From Opitutia bacterium (lineage in GTDB: Bacteria > Verrucomicrobiota > Verrucomicrobiia > Opitutales > Seribacteraceae): a DNA stretch of 20,471 bases. Below, one piece after another: positions 8,100 to 16,318 of the stretch. The stretch spans positions 1 to 20,471 of the forward strand of contig JABHOU010000260.1 in the NCBI GenBank assembly GCA_018695085.1, given 5' to 3'. The translations under genes and the position numbers were made by a program. The notes below the pieces were generated by a model. That model made no database searches, was not told the DNA's origin, and saw nothing but the letters and a program-made list of their open reading frames with translations. The stretch's first letter is position 1. Each line of letters opens with the position of its first letter.

Positions 8100-9062
8100 T
8101 CAATGCGCTACCAACTCTACCCCATAAAACTTAGATGCGTTTTTCCAGTAGAGCTTTTCCAGCGTCGGACGCCCCATGGGTTTGAAGAACTCGTTAATGA
8201 CGCCTAGTTGCTCTTCGTATTTACCGCCACGATCCGTAACCGGCCAATTGCTTCCGTAGATGATGCGATCTTCTCCAAAGGCTTCGTAGACGACTTTAAA
8301 TATTGGTGCATAATACGAGACCTCTTTTGGTGCAGGACTTTGACCACTACGTTGGAAAATGCCACTTACTTTGCAATACACATTGGGATGGGCGGCCGCT
8401 TTCTTTACCGCAGCGGACCAGTTCGCATCCGCTGGATCGCCAGTAATGGTCAAACCAGTCAAGTGATTGATGAGAATCTTCAGAGTCGGCACTCTGCTAG
8501 CTATCATGGAAACATCCGCCAAGTCGAAATTTGACATCAGGACGTCCAGCGTCAGTTCTTTGTCAGCAAGTAATTGCAGGTTACGCCAAACAGCGGCCGT
8601 GAAGAAGTTTTCATCTCCTGGACGTTGTCGCATACGTAAACCGACAAATCGTTTATCCTTGGCGAAGCGATTTAATAACTCCGTGAATTCATCGGTACCT
8701 ATAGGAAGGTTTCCGACCAATCCAAGGTAACGTTCCGGATTGTGCTTAACTAAGTCGAGTGCCCATTGGTTGTCTTCCACTCGGTCACTCGCCTCGACGA
8801 TCACCGTAGCGGTCACGTCATTGGCTTCGCAAATTGCATCAAAGTGCTGCGACAAGACCGGACGATAAAGCACTTTGTCAGAGGTCGGCGGCCAGGGCAC
8901 ACCCTCCGAACGATTGGTGTCATAGAGATGAATATGTGTGTCGATGACCGGGATGGGGTCAGTCTCGCTGGTTGGCTTTTCCGCACCGCAACCAAAGAGC
9001 AGCGTAGCAGTCGAACAGAAGAGGGTCAGGCGAACCCGAGTGCTTGAGGACATATTAATCAT
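8100..9062 (-). CDS. Lipoprotein amidohydrolase, sugar-lactonase-like (amidohydrolase_2, COG3618 type)
   Basis: 320 residues. The N-terminus has a hydrophobic stretch ending in the lipobox LFGC with Cys25, so the protein is probably a lipoprotein acting outside the cytoplasm. The rest is a TIM-barrel amidohydrolase: metal-site motif DTHIHL at 41-46, a later histidine at 200 (INHLTG), and the strand-8 motif YGSNWPV at 269-275. This layout matches the L-fuconolactonase and L-rhamnono-gamma-lactonase relatives that hydrolyse sugar lactones. In those enzymes the strand-8 motif usually reads GSDWP; here the aspartate is Asn272, with Asp277 nearby. The start at 9062 (ATG) could instead be the ATG at 9053, which changes little. 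Neighbours are an MFS carrier and, upstream, sulfatases. The family is clear; the substrate is inferred only. Confidence 0.82.
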   Translation of the reverse strand: MINMSSSTRVRLTLFCSTATLLFGCGAEKPTSETDPIPVIDTHIHLYDTNRSEGVPWPPTSDKVLYRPVLSQHFDAICEANDVTATVIVEASDRVEDNQWALDLVKHNPERYLGLVGNLPIGTDEFTELLNRFAKDKRFVGLRMRQRPGDENFFTAAVWRNLQLLADKELTLDVLMSNFDLADVSMIASRVPTLKILINHLTGLTITGDPADANWSAAVKKAAAHPNVYCKVSGIFQRSGQSPAPKEVSYYAPIFKVVYEAFGEDRIIYGSNWPVTDRGGKYEEQLGVINEFFKPMGRPTLEKLYWKNASKFYGVELVAH

Positions 9063-9163
9063 ACATTTTTAAGACTGGTTTTCATTTCACAAAAAAGAGT
9101 ACAGCACAAGTCAAGCATTTGGGCGATGGGTTACTCGACTCGGAGTGCATCGATAACTGGGTT

Positions 9164-10591
9164 TTATTTCTTCTCGGCGTTGGGCTTGGGCATCTTCGCT
9201 CCGATCGATTCCAAATGAGCGAGCAAGCGGGCGTCCAGTTCCTTCACTTTGGACGGCATGGAAGAGGCCAAGTTTTTCTTTTCGCCGAGATCGTCCTTCA
9301 AGTTATAGAGCTCCATCGGGCCGTCGTAGAAATGAATCAATTTCCAAGGACCTTCACGTATGATGCTGTAGGGACCCGGGTTGTGGCGATAGTGCGGAAA
9401 ATGCCAGTAGATCGCCTTTCGGTTCAATGACTTCTTACCACCTGACTCCAGATGGTCCATCAAAGACGTCCCGTCAATCTCAACCCCTTCCGGTAACTCC
9501 AAGCGAGCGGCTTCTGCAATGGTGGGGAAGTAGTCCACACTGGTCACTGGTTCGGAACTGGTGGTTCCTGCTTTGACTGTCCCTGGCCATTTGACGATCA
9601 GCGGTACACGGATGCCACCCTCGTAGGCGTATCCTTTTCCTGAGCGTAAAGGCGCATTGTTGGTGGGACCCAGAAGACCGCCGTTGTCGGAGGTGAAAAT
9701 GATAACCGTGCGGTCGGCGATGTCGTGCTTTTCGAGAGTCTCTATGATTCGTCCGGCGCAATCGTCGACCGATTCCACCATGGCCGCATACTTGGCACTC
9801 TTCTGATTGGTCTTGGGCTTCTTCTCGTACTTGGCGGTGACCTCGGTCTTGGCTTGAATAGGAGTGTGGACAGCATAGTTGTCCATGTTGAGGAAAAATG
9901 GCTTGTGCTTGTGCTTTTCGATGAAGGCGACCGCTTCCTCTGCCTCGCGGTCGGAGAGGTATTGGCCTTTCTTGCGACTGGGCAGGTGAGGTATGCCTGC
10001 ACGGATCATAGCATGCCTGTGCTTGGGTTGGTTGAAAGGGTCAAAGTAATTGGGAGGTTGGCCGTAGTCACAACCACCGAAATTGAAGTCGTAGCCTTGC
10101 TTTTGCGGATACCACTCGTCGGCGCCTAAGTGCCATTTGCCGATATGGCAGGACACGTAGCCGGCAGGTTTTAGTAACTCAGCGATTGTCACTTCGCTGG
10201 ACTCCATCCAGAGAGCATTTTTCGGCACCATGAATTTGCGGTTGCGGCCACCTGTGTAGCCGCTCGGATTCTTTTTGTTCGCCGGGATTTTCCCTCCCTG
10301 AAAGCGCGATCGTATCCAGTCGGTCACGCCAAGGCGGCCAGGATAGCGACCTGTCTGCACGGCGGCACGGGTAGGGGAACAGACTGCGCACGCTGCATAG
10401 GCGTCGGTAAAGCGCATGCCTTCTGATGCCAACCGGTCGAGGTGTGGTGTTTCGTAGTATTTGCTACCTTGGCAGGAGAGATCCATCCAGCCGAGGTCGT
10501 CGACCAGAATGAGAACGAAGTTCAAGGGCTTGGCTGCTCCTAAGCCAAGGGTAAGAAGTAGGAAAATTGATGTGGAAAAGAGAACTTTCAT
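9164..10591 (-). CDS. Secreted arylsulfatase (S1 family, formylglycine type)
   Basis: 475 residues with a signal peptide (hydrophobic core 4-19). Sulfatase landmarks are in order: metal-binding DD at 31-32, the formylglycine signature CSPTR at 71-75 followed by GRYPGRLG, GKWHLG at 151-156 (catalytic Lys and His), His242 in YAVHTP, SDNG with Asp302-Asn303, and the substrate-side lysine in RSGKG near 319. The length is usual for arylsulfatase A-like enzymes. Cys71 must be converted to formylglycine by another protein, which is not in the window. It hydrolyses sulfate esters, and the substrate cannot be read from the sequence. It lies 18 bases after the previous sulfatase gene, so the two are probably co-transcribed. 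Confidence 0.93.
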   Translation of the reverse strand: MKVLFSTSIFLLLTLGLGAAKPLNFVLILVDDLGWMDLSCQGSKYYETPHLDRLASEGMRFTDAYAACAVCSPTRAAVQTGRYPGRLGVTDWIRSRFQGGKIPANKKNPSGYTGGRNRKFMVPKNALWMESSEVTIAELLKPAGYVSCHIGKWHLGADEWYPQKQGYDFNFGGCDYGQPPNYFDPFNQPKHRHAMIRAGIPHLPSRKKGQYLSDREAEEAVAFIEKHKHKPFFLNMDNYAVHTPIQAKTEVTAKYEKKPKTNQKSAKYAAMVESVDDCAGRIIETLEKHDIADRTVIIFTSDNGGLLGPTNNAPLRSGKGYAYEGGIRVPLIVKWPGTVKAGTTSSEPVTSVDYFPTIAEAARLELPEGVEIDGTSLMDHLESGGKKSLNRKAIYWHFPHYRHNPGPYSIIREGPWKLIHFYDGPMELYNLKDDLGEKKNLASSMPSKVKELDARLLAHLESIGAKMPKPNAEKK

Positions 10592-10609
10592 GCTTGTCGG
10601 GGTTTCTTG

Positions 10610-11914
10610 TTATCGGCGTTCATCCGGGCGGTATGCCGGCAGTTCATCGGTCAATTTGCGTAACTCTGCCACAATCTTCGGGTGATTCTTAGCTAGGTTT
10701 GTAGTTTCGCCCAGATCGTTTTCCAAGTCGTAGAGTTCCTCTTCCATCGGACGACCATCTTCCCTTGCGTACCCATAGAAATGGGCCTTTGCCTGAAGGT
10801 ATTTCCACTTTCCCTTGCGGATGCCAGCTCGGTCAAAGTAAAAAGTTTCACGGCCCGTGTCTGATTTTCCTAAGAGCAAGTCGGTCTGATCGATTCCGTC
10901 AATCACACGGTCGTCAGGAATCTTGAAACCACTTAGGTTGGCAAAAGTAGGCATGAAGTCTATGGTCGCGAAAACTGCATCGGATTCTCTACCTGCAGGG
11001 ACTTTGCCTGGCCAACGCACAATGCAAGGTAGACGGTATCCTCCTTCGTAACAGGAACCTTTGCCGTTGCGCAATGGGCCGGATGATCCCCAAAAGATAG
11101 ACCCTTTCGGATGCCCCTTCTTATTCTTGGTGTACTTGTCTTGATTCCAAGGACCGTTGTCCGAGGTGTAGATCACCAAGGTATTCTTGCTCAGACCCAA
11201 CGCCTCCAAGGCGTCGAGCAGACGTCCGGTTTCGTAGTCGAACTCCTCTACCACGTCGCCATATAGACCACCCTTGGATTTGCCGCGGAATCGATCGGAC
11301 GCATCAATGATGGTATGCATCATGGTATGAGCCAAGTATAGGACGAAGGGCTTTTTCGGATCGCGCTTTTCCTTGAGGAACTCGATCGACTTGTCCGTGT
11401 AGAGAGTGATCAACTCTCCCATGTCCCTACTGGAACCCGCTGCCTTGTTGTTCTCATGAAACTTGACGCCTCCTCCATCGTTTGCCCCGAGTGCGCCGAA
11501 GTAGTAATCAAAACCTTGGGCATTGGGCATCCTGTCGATGATCGCCTTGCGGTTGGATACGTCCCACTTGCCTATGCACGCAGTCTGGTAGCCCTTTTCG
11601 CGCATCAATTCCCCAAAGGTGATCTCACTGGCGGGCATTCCCCATCCCTTGCTACGACAAGGATAGCGACCTGTCAGCAAGGCGGATCGAGAGGGTCCGC
11701 AAACCGTCTGAGTATAGAAGGAAGTAAAGCGTGTTCCTTCCTTGGCCAGTTGATCAAGTCGAGGCGTCTTGGTGTTTGGGTTCCCGTAGCAAGCCAAGTC
11801 GCCATAACCTTGGTCGTCGGTGAATATTACTAGAATGTTCGGACTATTGGCCGGCAATAACTGAACAAAAATTGTTAGCAGCGTTAGTTTGTGGATGGTG
11901 GGTATTCTTTTCAT
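10610..11914 (-). CDS. Secreted sulfatase (S1 family) with altered GKWH motif
   Basis: The ATG at 11914 is chosen over the TTG at 11950 because a signal peptide follows it (MKRIPTIHKL then a hydrophobic stretch to about 20). Length is 434 residues. Metal-site DD is at 33-34, the formylglycine signature CGPSR at 72-76 followed by TGRYP, His196 in LAHTMMHT, SDNG with Asp252-Asn253, and RNGKG with Lys285. The usual GKWHLG motif is replaced by GKWDVSN at 115-121, putting Asp118 where the catalytic histidine normally sits; the codon is GAC. This may mark a particular subfamily or altered substrate handling. Processing of Cys72 to formylglycine is assumed. The gene is the first of a close sulfatase pair, with a 142-base gap from the upstream NTF2-like gene. 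Confidence 0.9.
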   Translation of the reverse strand: MKRIPTIHKLTLLTIFVQLLPANSPNILVIFTDDQGYGDLACYGNPNTKTPRLDQLAKEGTRFTSFYTQTVCGPSRSALLTGRYPCRSKGWGMPASEITFGELMREKGYQTACIGKWDVSNRKAIIDRMPNAQGFDYYFGALGANDGGGVKFHENNKAAGSSRDMGELITLYTDKSIEFLKEKRDPKKPFVLYLAHTMMHTIIDASDRFRGKSKGGLYGDVVEEFDYETGRLLDALEALGLSKNTLVIYTSDNGPWNQDKYTKNKKGHPKGSIFWGSSGPLRNGKGSCYEGGYRLPCIVRWPGKVPAGRESDAVFATIDFMPTFANLSGFKIPDDRVIDGIDQTDLLLGKSDTGRETFYFDRAGIRKGKWKYLQAKAHFYGYAREDGRPMEEELYDLENDLGETTNLAKNHPKIVAELRKLTDELPAYRPDERR

Positions 11915-12056
11915 GCTTGAAAGCAAATAAGCGTACGAGGAAGGTTTCAAGAACCAACGAGAGTCAGGACACGGTATGTTTCTTGATTTAAGTTAATTGC
12001 GGTAACCTGATCAAAGGAATAAAGATAACAATCTAAGTCATTCGGTAATACCGTTA

Positions 12057-12557
12057 TTACGTCTCTGTAGCGAGTGTGTCCCACTCGTCTTTGGTCGATC
12101 TGGATTGTTGATATTCCATCATGATTTTCCATCCATCCTTGCCCTTGAGAAGTAAGGCCTGGAAATTGACGTACTCTTGCTTCCAATTGCCTTCGAGGTC
12201 AGTGAAAGAATAGAGAAAGATTCCAGTCTCGTGTGCGGTGGTCTCATCGCTGAATCGTTGCGAGAACCTAAACTCCACCTTAGCCTTGGTTTTACCCGTC
12301 TTTGTCGCGGTGAAATCTTTTTTCCAGCGAGCTAAGGCTTTCGAGAGTGGATAACTGGTCTTTTTGTTGCCTGAAACCAGCACGCCCTTTTCGTGACAAG
12401 TAGCTTTATAGCCTTCGAAATCTCCTTCTCGAACAGTTCTCGAGACTTCGGCCCAGTATGCATCCAAGTCCTTTAATCTCTGTGTTTCCACATCATTTGC
12501 CAATGCTGTTTGAAAACAAAATATTAGAACAAAAAGGAAAAAAAGGGGGGGCATCAT
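12057..12557 (-). CDS. Small secreted NTF2-like (SnoaL/DUF4440-type) protein
   Basis: 166 residues. A signal peptide of about 20 residues ends at ALA-N. The remaining about 140 residues have the helix-then-curved-sheet pattern of NTF2-like proteins: an N-terminal helix LKDLDAYWAEVSRTVREGDF near 28-47, a loop with HEKGVLVSGNKK, and alternating strands ending in WKIMMEYQ. These folds bind small molecules or act as accessory domains; no catalytic residue can be assigned. Codons 3-7 contain seven C then seven T in a row, a slippage-prone tract at the gene start. The gene ends in tandem TAA stops. It lies 54 bases after the sulfatase-DUF1080 gene and may be part of that transcript. Fold assignment is by pattern only. 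Confidence 0.68.
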   Translation of the reverse strand: MMPPLFFLFVLIFCFQTALANDVETQRLKDLDAYWAEVSRTVREGDFEGYKATCHEKGVLVSGNKKTSYPLSKALARWKKDFTATKTGKTKAKVEFRFSQRFSDETTAHETGIFLYSFTDLEGNWKQEYVNFQALLLKGKDGWKIMMEYQQSRSTKDEWDTLATET

Positions 12558-12611
12558 GATGATCAGATTAAAAGTTCGCTCGAGTAAAAGTCGAACAAAA
12601 CGCCCGTCAAA

Positions 12612-14831
12612 TTAAATCTCTAGAATACGCAAGTTACGAAAGCGGTAAACCCCTTCTTCGGAGTGATGCTGTAGGCCAATGGTTCCAACATTGTGCTTGG
12701 AGTCTTTGACGTCACTGCATAACTGACCGTTCACCCATGTTCGAATTCTTTCTCCCTTGCACATGACTCGGATCTGATTCCATGCCCCGGCCTTATAGAA
12801 AGTGCCCACCCGGTCTACGAAGTCATTGATCTTCGCCTCCTCGTCGGTTGGATTCATCCAACCCACTCCTATGTCGTAGATTCCACCGCTTCGGATATCC
12901 GAAATTTCGCTTTGGTAGCCAGCGGGCAGTTGCTTGCCCTTGGGCAGGACGCAGCGGAAACCGATCCCGGAGTCGAAGTCCTTACCAGGCGTAAAAGCCT
13001 CCAGCTCAAGTACGAAGTCGGAGAATTCGAGCGTGTGCAGGTAAAAAACCTGAGGGGCGGGAGAAAGGTGAATTTCACCGTCCACCACATCGATACCGAC
13101 CGGTTCGGCGATCTGCGATAAGGGTTCCCCTGGCTTGGAGGCAAAGGGTTGACGCCAGCCATCCAGAGACTTTCCATCGAAAAGAGAAGTCCACCCCTTG
13201 TCCGGCAATCCGATCTCGAAGGTTCCGAATTCTCTCCAAGGAGGAAAGAGGGTTTCGCCTTTGCGAAGCTTGGGGGCGGGCGGGACCTCGTATTCCTCTC
13301 GTAGTTTCGCCAGTTCACCCTTCATGTGGGAAAGAACTTCCGCATACTCGGGATCGCCGTGCACCGGTTTCATTTCCATGGGATCCTTCTCCAGATCGAA
13401 GAGTTCCCATTCGTTCAAATCGTAAAAATGCATCAGCTTGTACCGGCTGTTGCGCACCCCGTCATGACGCCGCACGGCATGATACTCGGGGAAGCAATAA
13501 TAGTGATAATAGACCGATTTCCTCCAGTCGTCAGGCTCTTTGCCCTCGAACAGAGGCTTCAGGCTCTTGCCCTGCATGTCCGAGGGTTGGTCGATGCCGG
13601 CGAGATCAAGAAAAGTCTGAGCAAAATCCAGGTTGGAAACCATTTTCTTGTTCACGGTTCCCGGTTTCGAAACCCCCGGCCAACGAACAAGCAAAGGGCT
13701 CTTTAATGATTCCTCGTACATGAAGCGCTTGTCGAACCAGCCGTGCTCCCCGAGAAAAAAACCTTGGTCGGAAGCATAGATCACGACCGTATTCTCATCC
13801 AAACCGGATTTCTCGAGGTATTCGAGCATAGTACCGACCGATTCGTCCAGCGACTTGATACAAGCCAAGTAATCGGCCATGTACCTTTGGTATTTCCAGC
13901 GCACCAAGTCGTCCCCCTGCGGACGGTTGTTCAAAACATCGGCCCGAATTTTGTCGTACACCTCGTTCCATTTCTTTTTCTGGGCGTCGTTCATCCGGTC
14001 CTGGCGGAAAGGGACCATCTTGTTGTCCAAGGCCAGATCCATGGTTACGCTTAAGGTCATGTCCTGAGTGTGGGCTGGCGTTCCCCGGCCTTTGTAGTCA
14101 TCGAACAAATTCTTCGGCTCCGGATAGTCCTTGGCCACGTATTCGTCGAGCAGGTGAACGGGGGGCAACCAAAAGCGGTGAGGGGCCTTGTGCTGAACCA
14201 TCAGCATGAAGGGCTTGTCCTTGTCCCGGTCCTTCTCCAGCCAGTCGATCGATTTGCTTACCACGGCCTCGGTAACGTATTCCCCCGGCGTTCCCGCGAC
14301 CAAGCCCTTGGGAGTCCTGAAGTCCGGCGCGTAGTAGGTTCCCTGCCCAGGAAGAACGTTCCAGAAGTCATAGCCCTGCGGATCGGTTCCCAAGTGCCAC
14401 TTTCCAATCACCGCGGTTTGGTAGCCGCCCTTTTGCAAGAGCTTGGGAAAAGTCTGCTGGTTTCCATCGAAACGGTGTTCGTTTTCCATAAACCCGTTGA
14501 GGTGGGAATGCTTTCCTGTTTGGATGACCGCCCGGCTTGGCCCGCAAAGCGCATTGGTCACGAAACAATTGTCAAATCGGATGCCTTCCTTGGCTATCCT
14601 GTCCAAATTGGGGGTCGGAGCAACCTTGCTTAGCCGGCCGCCATAGGCTGACACGGCCTCGTAGGAATGGTCGTCCGAAAAGATGAAAACGATATTGGGT
14701 CGCTTTGAAACACTCTTGCCCGCAGCATCCGCAGAAGGGGAAGAATCGCTGGGAGGAACGACCTCTTTCTGCTGGGGTTGACAGGCCGCCAAGATGGACA
14801 ATACGAGGACAAGGAAGGCGTTACTTTTCAT
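12612..14831 (-). CDS. Lipoprotein sulfatase fused to a C-terminal DUF1080 domain
   Basis: The ATG at 14831 is preferred over a GTG at 14936, which lies inside the preceding gene, because it opens a lipoprotein signal with lipobox LAAC (Cys17). Length is 739 residues. Sulfatase domain about 43-535: DD 53-54, formylglycine signature CGPSR 96-100, GKWHLG 143-148, His214 and His218 in QHKAPH, and SDQG with Asp355 in a context (GFFLGEHGWFDKR) like glucosamine-6-sulfatase and choline-sulfatase relatives. The C-terminal domain, about 545-739, starts KGWTSLFDGKSLDGW and ends in YRFRNLRILEI, the usual limits of DUF1080, a concanavalin-like fold linked to glycan binding or 3-keto-glycoside hydrolysis. 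The fusion suggests a surface-anchored enzyme that both grips and desulfates a carbohydrate (inference). It follows the DUF1552 gene by 79 bases. Confidence 0.92.
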   Translation of the reverse strand: MKSNAFLVLVLSILAACQPQQKEVVPPSDSSPSADAAGKSVSKRPNIVFIFSDDHSYEAVSAYGGRLSKVAPTPNLDRIAKEGIRFDNCFVTNALCGPSRAVIQTGKHSHLNGFMENEHRFDGNQQTFPKLLQKGGYQTAVIGKWHLGTDPQGYDFWNVLPGQGTYYAPDFRTPKGLVAGTPGEYVTEAVVSKSIDWLEKDRDKDKPFMLMVQHKAPHRFWLPPVHLLDEYVAKDYPEPKNLFDDYKGRGTPAHTQDMTLSVTMDLALDNKMVPFRQDRMNDAQKKKWNEVYDKIRADVLNNRPQGDDLVRWKYQRYMADYLACIKSLDESVGTMLEYLEKSGLDENTVVIYASDQGFFLGEHGWFDKRFMYEESLKSPLLVRWPGVSKPGTVNKKMVSNLDFAQTFLDLAGIDQPSDMQGKSLKPLFEGKEPDDWRKSVYYHYYCFPEYHAVRRHDGVRNSRYKLMHFYDLNEWELFDLEKDPMEMKPVHGDPEYAEVLSHMKGELAKLREEYEVPPAPKLRKGETLFPPWREFGTFEIGLPDKGWTSLFDGKSLDGWRQPFASKPGEPLSQIAEPVGIDVVDGEIHLSPAPQVFYLHTLEFSDFVLELEAFTPGKDFDSGIGFRCVLPKGKQLPAGYQSEISDIRSGGIYDIGVGWMNPTDEEAKINDFVDRVGTFYKAGAWNQIRVMCKGERIRTWVNGQLCSDVKDSKHNVGTIGLQHHSEEGVYRFRNLRILEI

Positions 14832-14910
14832 GAATCTGGAATTTTCTGAATTACTTGCCGTTTTGAAAAACGAACTTGGGCTAGAGGAGAAGGGTTGAGG
14901 GAAATGAAGC

Positions 14911-16311
14911 TTACGAGCGCAGAAGCCCGAGTTCACCCGTGCTATCTGCGAAGCGGTCCATCTTCAGGCCAAGTGCACGGGCTTGGGTAAGCCAGAGGTT
15001 GGCCAGAGGCACGCCCCCCTCGGGAGCGACGTACTTACCGCCCACTTTGGGGGTCAAACCGGATTGCTCGGAGAGGTTGAAATGCCGTCCAGTCTTGAAC
15101 ACTCCGCCTCCGGAACCAGCGGTCACGATGGGCAATGCGCTGTACTGATGGGTTGCGCCATCCCCCAGACCCGAGCCATAGGTAAAGAGGGTATTGTCAA
15201 GAAGGGTCTTGCCGTTGGCTTCCTCGATACCGTTCATCTTCTCGAGCAGATAGGCGAATTGCTCCATATGGAAATGATCCACCTTGATCAGATCCTCGAT
15301 GAATTTTTTCTGGTTATGGGACATCTGGTGATGGCTCCGCGGCTTGTCGAAAAGACTCTCGAACAGGTAAGGCGTGTCCCAGCGCTCGGGACCCACCATG
15401 AAAGTGGCGACGTTTGTCAGCCCGCTCTGCAAGGCAACCACCATGAGATCCCCCATCAAGCGGATGTACTCCCCGCGGGGAAGCTTCCCGTCCATGGGCA
15501 CATCGAGATCGACCTTGCTCAGGTCGTCCTTCAGGCCCTCCAGTCTCGTAATTTGTCGCTCGATGGTCCGGATGGAGTCGAAGTACTCGGAGAATTTCTC
15601 CTGGTCCTCGCGGCCCAAGTCGCGCTTGAGCGAGCGGGCATCCTCTAGAACGAGGTCCGTGATGTTGCGGTAAGCACTCCGCGCATCCGACTTGAAAAGC
15701 CTGCGGTAAGCGAGCAAGGGGTCGCGCATGGACGGTGCGACATATTCGGTTCCGTACCAGGAGATATTGTCGAACTGGATGGATTCCTTGTTGTCCTTGT
15801 GGCTGTTGCAACTGAACTCCAAGGTTTTGAAAGGGGTTCGTCCTGCGATCTTTTCCGCAACGATATGATCGAGCGTCCTCGCCTGTGGATAGGGAGAATG
15901 CTTCACGCTGAACGGGCTGGCGCTCGATAGAAAACAGGATGCGCACTGGGCATGAACGTCGGTACCCGGTTGAAAGGTCCGATCCAAGCCCGTGATGAGG
16001 GATACTTTGTCCTTGAGCCGCTCGAGCGGTTTCATGGTGGCGGTCAACTCGAGCGGATGCTCGCCCTCTGTCAGGTTGGTCTTGGTTTCGTCGGCCGTGA
16101 AGTTGTCCCGGTTGAAAAGGGGAGTTATCCCATTCTCCTCACCCGGGAAGAAAGCTCGTCTGACCACTCCGATGGGCACGTAATAAAAGGCCAGGCGCTG
16201 AGCGACTCCTTTGGTCGGTCCGGCGGCCAAGCTTTCCATCCATGGCAGGGCGAGGATCGAGCCACCCATCCCGCATAGAAAATTTCTTCTCGAAAATGAT
16301 TTCATCGACAT
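14911..16311 (-). CDS. DUF1552 family protein with twin-arginine-like signal
   Basis: The ATG at 16311 is chosen over a TTG at 16350, which would overlap the upstream gene by 32 bases; the ATG at 16305 is equally possible. Length is 466 residues. The N-terminus reads MSMKSFSRRNFLCGMGG then a hydrophobic stretch, resembling a Tat signal (S-R-R-x-F-L), which implies export in folded form. The body shows hallmarks of DUF1552: a start with FYYVPIGV, HAQCASCFLS, SIQFDNISWYG, a helical middle with ERQITRLEGL, then MSHNQ and LLDNTLFTYGSGLGDG. DUF1552 proteins are common in Planctomycetota and Verrucomicrobiota and usually follow a DUF1592 gene, as here with a 7-base gap. The biochemical role is not established; a relation to the DUF1501/alkaline-phosphatase-like fold has been considered for similar proteins, but I cannot show it here. 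Confidence 0.9.
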   Translation of the reverse strand: MSMKSFSRRNFLCGMGGSILALPWMESLAAGPTKGVAQRLAFYYVPIGVVRRAFFPGEENGITPLFNRDNFTADETKTNLTEGEHPLELTATMKPLERLKDKVSLITGLDRTFQPGTDVHAQCASCFLSSASPFSVKHSPYPQARTLDHIVAEKIAGRTPFKTLEFSCNSHKDNKESIQFDNISWYGTEYVAPSMRDPLLAYRRLFKSDARSAYRNITDLVLEDARSLKRDLGREDQEKFSEYFDSIRTIERQITRLEGLKDDLSKVDLDVPMDGKLPRGEYIRLMGDLMVVALQSGLTNVATFMVGPERWDTPYLFESLFDKPRSHHQMSHNQKKFIEDLIKVDHFHMEQFAYLLEKMNGIEEANGKTLLDNTLFTYGSGLGDGATHQYSALPIVTAGSGGGVFKTGRHFNLSEQSGLTPKVGGKYVAPEGGVPLANLWLTQARALGLKMDRFADSTGELGLLRS

Positions 16312-16318
16312 ACTGATA

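Noticed and set aside
12043..12059. CGGT-ATT-ACCG hairpin right after the tandem TAA stops of the NTF2-like gene
   Set aside because: The stem is only four pairs and no T-tract follows it in the direction of transcription.
11947..12186. Minus-strand frame of 79 codons overlapping the end of the NTF2-like gene
   Set aside because: It overlaps the better-supported NTF2-like frame and has no start signal or domain.
14832..14936. Longer sulfatase-DUF1080 start at GTG 14936
   Set aside because: It adds 35 residues before a perfect lipoprotein signal and overlaps the DUF1552 gene; the ATG at 14831 explains the signal better.
14983..15648. Plus-strand open frame of about 221 codons opposite the DUF1552 gene, with similar ones at 14070-14633 and 3091-3612
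   Set aside because: They lie antisense to genes with clear family motifs and have no recognisable domain; they follow from the composition of the sense genes.
15314..15946. Minus-strand frame of about 210 codons within the DUF1552 gene
   Set aside because: It overlaps a well-supported gene in another frame, is rich in R, P and G, and shows no family pattern.
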